DNA from: Bryobacterales bacterium
Lineage (GTDB): Bacteria; Acidobacteriota; Terriglobia; Bryobacterales; Bryobacteraceae
Assembly (NCBI GenBank): GCA_003164075.1
Contig: PLRZ01000218.1
Span: forward strand, 1-11,127
DNA length: 11,127 nucleotides
Reading direction: 5' to 3'
Shown: positions 6,627 to 11,127 of the stretch, piece by piece
Numbering within the stretch: the first letter of the stretch is position 1
How the letters are laid out: the number at the start of each line of letters is the position of its first letter
Program-made: the position numbers and the translations under genes
The notes under the pieces: generated by a model
The model's database searches: none
What the model was told of the DNA's origin: nothing
The model's input: only the letters and a program-made list of their open reading frames with translations

Positions 6627-6640
6627 ACTGCCATGACAGT
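6627..6640. promoter_or_regulatory. Operator-like inverted repeat over the fucosidase transcription start, copy A
   Basis: ACTGCCATGACAGT is palindromic except for one base pair, and matches copy B (ACTGACATGTCAGT) at all other positions, giving the shared form ACTGnCATGnCAGT. It begins 2 nt after the -10 box on the minus strand, so a bound protein would block initiation. The GntR/FCD protein encoded in the operon is the likely ligand (inference). Confidence 0.6.
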
Positions 6641-6642
6641 TG

Positions 6643-6671
6643 AGTATACGGCGGCGCTGGTCGAGTGTCAA
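6643..6671 (-). promoter_or_regulatory. Sigma70-type promoter of the fucosidase operon
   Basis: On the minus strand there is TTGACA (6671-6666), a 17-nt spacer and TATACT (6648-6643), which is close to full consensus. Predicted initiation is near 6636, inside the operator-like repeat, giving a leader of about 48 nt to the AAGGAG-preceded ATG at 6588. Such a strong core promoter makes sense if it is held down by a repressor. Confidence 0.82.
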
Positions 6672-6735
6672 TGCCAAAAAACGACAGGCCTACGGGGAGT
6701 GGTGGGGAGTAGTGCGAGGCGTCCCGGCCGCGGAT

Positions 6736-6771
6736 CCGCAGGCTGCTTGCGGCCGGCCGCCCGCAGGCTGC
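6736..6771. repeat. Short direct repeat flanking a palindrome in the divergent intergenic region
   Basis: CCGCAGGCTGC occurs at 6736-6746 and 6761-6771. Between them lies GCGGCCGGCCGC (6749-6760), a perfect 12-bp palindrome. The stretch 6672-6875 separates the two divergent promoters, and I see no coding signal in it beyond GC-rich shadow frames. The repeats could be protein-binding sites, but GC-rich DNA produces such patterns by chance. Confidence 0.4.
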
Positions 6772-6851
6772 GACCGCCAGTGCGCGCGCCGCCCGACAAC
6801 GAAATCAATCAGCCTTCCGGGGAGCAAGCGGGGGGCGACGGATGGGGCGTC

Positions 6852-6871
6852 CGCGCGTTCGCGCGTTTTTT
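6852..6871 (+). terminator. Intrinsic-terminator-like hairpin just upstream of the receptor promoter
   Basis: A CGCGC-GTTC-GCGCG stem-loop is followed directly by six T residues. It ends 4 nt before the -35 box of the TonB receptor promoter. No plus-strand gene precedes it, so it may insulate the promoter from antisense or read-through transcription. The stem is only 5 bp but all G:C. Confidence 0.45.
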
Positions 6872-6875
6872 CCAC

Positions 6876-6904
6876 TTGACATTGAAATTGGCCGGCTGTA
6901 CTAT
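6876..6904 (+). promoter_or_regulatory. Sigma70-type promoter of the TonB-dependent receptor
   Basis: TTGACA (6876-6881), a 17-nt spacer and TACTAT (6899-6904) give a near-consensus promoter on the plus strand. Predicted initiation is at about 6910-6912, leaving a leader of about 160 nt before the ATG at 7073. It diverges from the fucosidase promoter about 205 bp away. Confidence 0.78.
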
Positions 6905-6910
6905 CCCAAG

Positions 6911-6920
6911 TGATATATCA
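6911..6920. promoter_or_regulatory. AT-rich 10-bp palindrome at the receptor transcription start
   Basis: TGATATATCA is a perfect palindrome beginning 6 nt after the -10 box, placed like the operators of the fucosidase side but with a different sequence. It stands out as AT-rich in a GC-rich region. It may be a repressor site, but its short length makes chance possible. Confidence 0.35.
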
Positions 6921-7022
6921 GAAGTCGGGGTCTGAAGCTCCTGGTTGACAGGGCGCGGACCTGGAAGGCAGTGCCGTTTCTTGCAAACCTCCGCGATGCG
7001 CGGCGTGACATCGGCGTGGCAT

Positions 7023-7038
7023 CGAGGAGGCGTCCTCG
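7023..7038 (+). other. Small hairpin in the receptor mRNA leader
   Basis: CGAGGA-GGCG-TCCTCG gives a 6-bp stem with a 4-nt loop, 22 nt upstream of the ribosome-binding site. The TTTAA that follows is too weak for a terminator. The rest of the leader (6911-7060) shows no riboswitch I recognise. Confidence 0.35.
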
Positions 7039-7060
7039 TTTAACGACAAGAGTTCACCAT

Positions 7061-7067
7061 AAGGAGG
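7061..7067 (+). promoter_or_regulatory. Consensus ribosome-binding site that fixes the receptor start
   Basis: AAGGAGG lies 5 nt before the ATG at 7073. It decides the start over the in-frame GTG at 6971, which has no such site and would add 34 low-complexity residues. Confidence 0.9.
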
Positions 7068-7072
7068 TTCCG

Positions 7073-10000
7073 ATGTATTTCTTAGACGATTTGCAGACGT
7101 GTGGGTCCGTTTGGAGTGCGCACAGAAGGGGAGCCGCCGGGTCGAGCTGGATTTCCAATCTGTTATGCTGTTTGCGGCCAGCCGCTCCGGTCGTTTTACT
7201 GGCTATGGCTTTACTGGCGATTCCGTCGCGCATGGCATATGCGCAGAGCACTGCCGGGTTGATCTCCGGGACGGTCACCGATCCCCAAAGCGCTGCAGTG
7301 CCGGAGGCTTCGGTTATCGCGCTCAACCAGGACCAGAAGACAACCGTGCACACGAATACGGATATGGCGGGGCAATTTGTGTTCCCGAATCTTCTGCCCG
7401 GCCGGTACACCATCACCGTCGGGGCGAAGAACTTTAAGACGCTGAGAAAAGTGGATGTGGTTTTGAACGCCAACGCCACAGTCGCGCTTGGGGGCCTCCA
7501 ACTCCAGGTCGGAACCCAGGTGGAGACGGTGGAGGTGGTCGCCCAGGGGCAGGAGGTGCAGACCGACACCGCCCAGCAAGGAGACACCCTGATCGGTACC
7601 CAGATTGAACATATCGAGGTGAATGGGCAATCCCCGCTGGCCTTGCTGAACCTCTTGCCTGGAGTTTATGAGACTGGTTCGGGGGTGGGCGCGGCCAACA
7701 TCAACGGGAATCGCTTCGATTCCGCGCACGTCATGCTCAACGGAGCCACCAATATGGATACTGGTTATGACAATGGTTGGATGGCTCAGGTCAGCCTGGA
7801 CGCCGTGCAGGAAGTGACCGTCCTGACCAGCAACTACCAGGCACAGTACGGCCGGTCCGCCGGCGCGCAGATCAACATTGTGACCAAAAACGGTGCATCG
7901 CAGTTTCACGGAACCGGCTTCGAGTACTTCCGCGATAAGGGCATGAACGCCAATACCTGGACTAACGACCGTGTGGGTACGCCCAAAGCCGCCTACCATT
8001 ACAACGACGCCGGCTTCAATATTGGAGGCCCAATTTATTGGCCGCACAAATTCAACACGGCCCGGAATAAGTTGTTCTTCTTTTGGGACGAATTGTGGGA
8101 GCACCATACGACGGCGACGGTCAACGACGTAACCATGCCCACGCAGGCGGAGCGGACCGGCGACTTTTCGAGCTCCGTGGATCAGAGCGGAAAAGCGGTG
8201 GTCATCATGGATGCTTCTTCGGGGGCGCCATTCCCCAACAACCAGATTCCGGCAAGCCGGTTATACAAGCCGGGCATCGCATTGCTCAATCTGCTTCCGC
8301 TGCCGAATGCAGTCGGCCCAGGCCATCCCACTTACAACTACATTTCCCAGGGCGCTACAGCGAACCCTCACCGTGAAGACGTTGTGAGGTTGGATTACGA
8401 TGTCACCTCCAAGTGGCGCGTGTATGGAAGCTTCTCGCATTCGCAGACCGTCACTGTTGGTCCGTACGGCACGTACGGCGGGTCGGCCAATTTCCCCCTC
8501 TATAACTTCGGACTTCCGATTCACGCCCAAAACTTTACACTGAACGCCACGCAAATCATCAGCCCGACTGCCGTAAACGAGATCCAGTTCGACCAGAGCT
8601 ACGACTACCAACATACCGGACCGGTGATCGGATCGAACGGCTGGACATCCACAGCATCCGGCGTGACGTTGCCCACGCTGTACCCGGCGTACCAAGACCT
8701 GCTTCCCGGATTCACGTTTAACGGCACGCGAATCGCCAACAGCCCGACGTATTCGAGCAGCCAGGAGCCGTTTATCAACCATGACAAGGTCACCGAGGTC
8801 TTCGATAATTTGAGCATCACGCGGCACGCCCACACGCTGAAATTCGGGGTGTCCTATGGGCACAACTTTAAAGTCCAACCCTCCGGCGCGAATTATCCCG
8901 GGACCTATAACTTCGGCGACAGTTCCGTCAACCCTCTGGATACCGGCTTCGGCTTCGCCAACGCGGCGCTTGGCGTTTTCAGCTCATTCACCCAAGCCTC
9001 CCAATACGCGCAGGGCGACCCGGACTATAATCAGTTCGAAGTCTATGCCCAGGATACCTGGAGAGCGACGAGTCGCCTGACGCTGGACTATGGCATTCGG
9101 TTTTACTATATGGGCCCGGTTTACGACGGCACCGGTGTTCTGCCGAACTTCTTTCCCCAATCGTGGAGCGCGGCGCAGGAGCCTCGCCTCTTGTATCCGG
9201 CGTTCAACGCAGGCGGCACTCGCATCGCGGTCGATACTGTTACCGGCCAGACGTATCCATCCAATTTCATCGGAGCCTATGCGCCCGGCACGGGCAATAT
9301 TCAGAACGGCATGATGGTTCTGGGTCAGAACGGCGTCGACCGAGGCGTTACCCGGAACCCCGGCTCTCTTCCGATGCCGCGCATCGGCTTTGCTTACGAC
9401 CTCACCGGCCGGCACACGCTCGTGCTTCGCGGCGGAGGGGGCATCTTTTACAACCGGACGATGACCGACCCCTATTCGTATCTACTGGCCGACCCGCCGG
9501 TGACGATTCAGCCGACGGTATTGAACGGACAAGCATCCACCCTGGCCTCCAGCGGGGCCGTACTGAATCCCCCGACGCTGTCCACGTTCAGCAACAGCCC
9601 CAAAGTCCCCGTGACATACAACTACAGCCTGGGCATCGAAGACAAATTGCCGTCCAGCCTCTTGCTGGGCGTATTCTACGTCGGTTCCGTCGCAAACCAT
9701 CTGCTCGACACGTTGAATCTCAATCCGGTGCCGTTCGGCGCCGCGTTTCTACCGCAGAACCAGGACCCGACGCTTCAGAAGGCTTCGCCGAATGCTCTGG
9801 CCGGTTCCAACGCCTTGCTGTCCCAGTTCATGAGACCGTACGTCGGCTTCAACGATATCACCGAATACCTGTTCGTGGGCAACTCGAACTATAACTCGCT
9901 ACAGGTATCTCTCAATCGGCGGTTCGCTAGCGGCCTGATGCTGGGCGTCGCTTACACCAGGAGCAGGTGCATGGATACCAACGACAGTTTCGCCGCAATC

Positions 10001-10672
10001 CGCTTCGATCAGTACACCCACATGGCCGAATACGGTCCCTGCGGTTACGATATTCCGAATAATTTCGTGGCGAATTACGTTTATACTCTCCCTAAATTCG
10101 CTTCCTGGCTGGGGGTTGGGAAGAACGGGGTGGCAAAGGAAGTCCTTAATGACTGGCAGATCTCCGGCCAAACGACGTTTCAATCGGGCACGCCTTTTAG
10201 TCCGAGTTTCAGCGTGTCGGGAGCTTCCGGGGTCAACTTTACGGGTACCCCGAGTTGGGGCGCGATTCCGCTGTGCGTCGGCAATCCCATGGCCGGCACG
10301 AGCGACAGCCCCTACGCCCGGCTGAATTCCTCCGCGTTTGCCCTTCCCGCGGTGGGTAGTATCGGCCTTGGGTGTTCCCGCGACATTCTGCGAGGGCCCG
10401 GAGTAAACGACTGGGATATGTCCTTGCAGAAGACGGTGCCGTTCGGGGAGAAAGTCCGGTTAACGCTTCGTGGAGAAGCCTTCAACGTCTTCAATCACAC
10501 GCAATTCAGCGGTATCAACCATAGTTTGACTTACTCCAGCATCACCGGCACCGTGCCCACGAACCTGCCGTACAACTCCGGCGGTGCGCTCACCAACATC
10601 AACGGATTCGGCACGGTCAGCGGCGTACGCGCTGCGCGGGTGATACAACTGGTCGCAAAGTTCGTATTCTGA
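7073..10672 (+). CDS. Oar-type TonB-dependent outer-membrane receptor with carboxypeptidase-regulatory domain, 1199 aa
   Basis: An extended N-region leads to a hydrophobic stretch (VVLLAMALLAIPSRMAYA), with predicted signal-peptidase cleavage after A57. Residues about 61-157 (GLISGTVTDPQSAAVPEASV ... FVFPNLLPGRYTITV) form a carboxypeptidase-regulatory-like beta domain. Residues about 160-275 form the plug (LLNLLPGVYE, NINGNRFDSAHVMLNG, YGRSAGAQINIVTKNG). A long beta barrel follows and ends in LVAKFVF, a terminal aromatic residue as in outer-membrane barrels. The KLFFFWDEL stretch is typical of the large Acidobacteriota family annotated as TonB-dependent or Oar-like receptors. Such proteins import bulky ligands, often oligosaccharides, using TonB energy; the ligand here is unknown. 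Divergence from the GH29 operon suggests a related glycan (inference). No TonB box was securely identified. Confidence 0.93.
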   Translation: MYFLDDLQTCGSVWSAHRRGAAGSSWISNLLCCLRPAAPVVLLAMALLAIPSRMAYAQSTAGLISGTVTDPQSAAVPEASVIALNQDQKTTVHTNTDMAGQFVFPNLLPGRYTITVGAKNFKTLRKVDVVLNANATVALGGLQLQVGTQVETVEVVAQGQEVQTDTAQQGDTLIGTQIEHIEVNGQSPLALLNLLPGVYETGSGVGAANINGNRFDSAHVMLNGATNMDTGYDNGWMAQVSLDAVQEVTVLTSNYQAQYGRSAGAQINIVTKNGASQFHGTGFEYFRDKGMNANTWTNDRVGTPKAAYHYNDAGFNIGGPIYWPHKFNTARNKLFFFWDELWEHHTTATVNDVTMPTQAERTGDFSSSVDQSGKAVVIMDASSGAPFPNNQIPASRLYKPGIALLNLLPLPNAVGPGHPTYNYISQGATANPHREDVVRLDYDVTSKWRVYGSFSHSQTVTVGPYGTYGGSANFPLYNFGLPIHAQNFTLNATQIISPTAVNEIQFDQSYDYQHTGPVIGSNGWTSTASGVTLPTLYPAYQDLLPGFTFNGTRIANSPTYSSSQEPFINHDKVTEVFDNLSITRHAHTLKFGVSYGHNFKVQPSGANYPGTYNFGDSSVNPLDTGFGFANAALGVFSSFTQASQYAQGDPDYNQFEVYAQDTWRATSRLTLDYGIRFYYMGPVYDGTGVLPNFFPQSWSAAQEPRLLYPAFNAGGTRIAVDTVTGQTYPSNFIGAYAPGTGNIQNGMMVLGQNGVDRGVTRNPGSLPMPRIGFAYDLTGRHTLVLRGGGGIFYNRTMTDPYSYLLADPPVTIQPTVLNGQASTLASSGAVLNPPTLSTFSNSPKVPVTYNYSLGIEDKLPSSLLLGVFYVGSVANHLLDTLNLNPVPFGAAFLPQNQDPTLQKASPNALAGSNALLSQFMRPYVGFNDITEYLFVGNSNYNSLQVSLNRRFASGLMLGVAYTRSRCMDTNDSFAAIRFDQYTHMAEYGPCGYDIPNNFVANYVYTLPKFASWLGVGKNGVAKEVLNDWQISGQTTFQSGTPFSPSFSVSGASGVNFTGTPSWGAIPLCVGNPMAGTSDSPYARLNSSAFALPAVGSIGLGCSRDILRGPGVNDWDMSLQKTVPFGEKVRLTLRGEAFNVFNHTQFSGINHSLTYSSITGTVPTNLPYNSGGALTNINGFGTVSGVRAARVIQLVAKFVF

Positions 10673-10689
10673 GTAGGGCGCTAGACATG

Positions 10690-10703
10690 GGCTCGACGGA
10701 GCC
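10690..10703 (+). other. Intercistronic hairpin between receptor and nitrilase genes
   Basis: GGCTC-GACG-GAGCC is a perfect 5-bp stem in the 51-nt gap, without a T tract. It is more likely an mRNA-processing or stability element than a terminator, so the two genes are probably cotranscribed. Evidence is thin. Confidence 0.25.
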
Positions 10704-10723
10704 TGGGAACGGAGATCATGAAC

Positions 10724-11127
10724 ATGGATAGAAGGCAATTTATTGGAAGGTCGACGGCGGCGCTCGGTTCCATCGCTTCGCTGGGAGCCGCCGGGCAGGA
10801 TCCCGCGCAAGGGCCGGCGGCGGCCCGAAAAGGCGAAGCGAGTTCGGCACTCGGCCGGCCGGTTCGGGCAGTCAGCATCAGCTTTTCACGAGGCCTCTCG
10901 GTGGAACAGATCGCCGGCCTGGTGGACAAAGAGGGGGCGCGCGGGACGGACATTATCGCACTGCCCGAAGGCGCCGGACGCGATTTGGACGGCGCTCTCA
11001 TGGTGGCTGTAGGTGGCTTGGCCGCTAAACATCGAACCTACGTCGTCTGTCCCATCAGCCGGGCGGACGGTGACGGGCGTCTCAACTCCGCGGTTTTGCT
11101 CGACCGACGCGGCCAGATCCTTGGCAT
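10724..11127 (+). CDS. Exported nitrilase-superfamily (carbon-nitrogen hydrolase) protein, N-terminal 134 codons
   Basis: The frame is open to the window end, so the gene is cut by the edge. The start MDRRQFIGRSTAALGS is a Tat-type leader. After a low-complexity linker (about 25-45) comes RAVSISFSRGLSVEQIAGLV, then DIIALPE, whose E82 matches the first catalytic residue of the nitrilase Glu-Lys-Cys triad, and YVVCPISRADGDGRLNSAVL with LDRRGQILG, the strand preceding the catalytic lysine. The lysine and cysteine lie beyond the window. I chose the ATG at 10724 because GGAG is 9 nt upstream; the ATG at 10718 is only 3 nt from it. The family hydrolyses amides or nitriles; the substrate is unknown. 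The 51-nt gap suggests cotranscription with the receptor. Confidence 0.82.
   Translation, partial: MDRRQFIGRSTAALGSIASLGAAGQDPAQGPAAARKGEASSALGRPVRAVSISFSRGLSVEQIAGLVDKEGARGTDIIALPEGAGRDLDGALMVAVGGLAAKHRTYVVCPISRADGDGRLNSAVLLDRRGQILG

Noticed and set aside
6498..6935. 145-codon plus-strand open frame across the divergent control region
   Set aside because: It runs through both promoters and the terminator-like hairpin, is arginine/proline-rich, and has no domain or ribosome site.
6945..6973. Second TTGACA in the receptor leader as an alternative promoter
   Set aside because: No acceptable -10 box lies 16-18 nt downstream (GCAGTG at 17 nt).
6971..7072. N-terminal extension of the TonB receptor from a GTG
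   Set aside because: A consensus AAGGAGG lies 5 nt before the ATG at 7073 and is followed by a signal sequence; the extension is arginine-rich and lacks a ribosome site.
7211..8107. 298-codon minus-strand open frame inside the receptor gene
   Set aside because: It is a shadow of a high-GC coding region; the plus frame carries the plug and regulatory domains.

Overview
The window looks like chromosomal DNA of an Acidobacteriota member (Solibacter/Bryobacter-like). This is inferred from an about 1,200-residue Oar-type TonB-dependent receptor with an N-terminal carboxypeptidase-regulatory domain, several Tat-type exported proteins (RR-x-F-L/I leaders), moderately high GC, and an ACS-type sugar-acid transporter next to a GH29 enzyme. 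No rRNA, tRNA, CRISPR array, transposase or phage gene was seen.

Layout. Positions 1-6671 are read on the minus strand and 6876 to the end on the plus strand, diverging from an intergenic control region at about 6595-7072. Minus strand, in transcription order: a strong sigma70 promoter (6643-6671) with an operator-like inverted repeat over the start site; a short broken Tat-leader ORF (6588-6424); an exported GH29 alpha-L-fucosidase-like enzyme; a GntR/FCD regulator; an MFS transporter of the ACS type; a zinc alcohol dehydrogenase; then a short-chain dehydrogenase (SDR) broken after 22 codons. Beyond it lie a second copy of the operator, a second broken Tat-leader gene that reads as the N-terminus of a Gfo/Idh/MocA oxidoreductase, an intact HAD phosphatase-like gene, and a deoxyhypusine-synthase-like gene that runs off the window (the last two overlap by ATGA). 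Plus strand: a near-consensus promoter (6876-6904), a leader of about 160 nt, the TonB-dependent receptor, and the first 134 codons of an exported nitrilase-family (carbon-nitrogen hydrolase) protein.

How the genes may work together (inference). A glycan-derived sugar, plausibly L-fucose or a relative, would be taken up through the TonB receptor, released by the GH29 enzyme, imported by the MFS permease and oxidised by the Zn-ADH and formerly the SDR. The GntR regulator would read an intermediate. No isomerase, fuconate dehydratase or aldolase is present, so the pathway is partial or completed elsewhere.

The most unusual feature is a set of scars. Two diverged copies of one cassette (-10 box, 14-bp operator ACTGnCATGnCAGT, 68/69-nt spacing, Tat leader QFLRTS, Gfo/Idh-like start) sit at 6490-6648 and 1470-1678. 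Each is truncated and joined to an intact downstream gene, and the SDR is cut at the edge of the second cassette so that its -35 box is missing. This points to repeated deletion between duplicated regulated Gfo/Idh genes, or to a mis-assembly at repeats. The bacterial HAD plus deoxyhypusine-synthase-like pair is the other item of interest.
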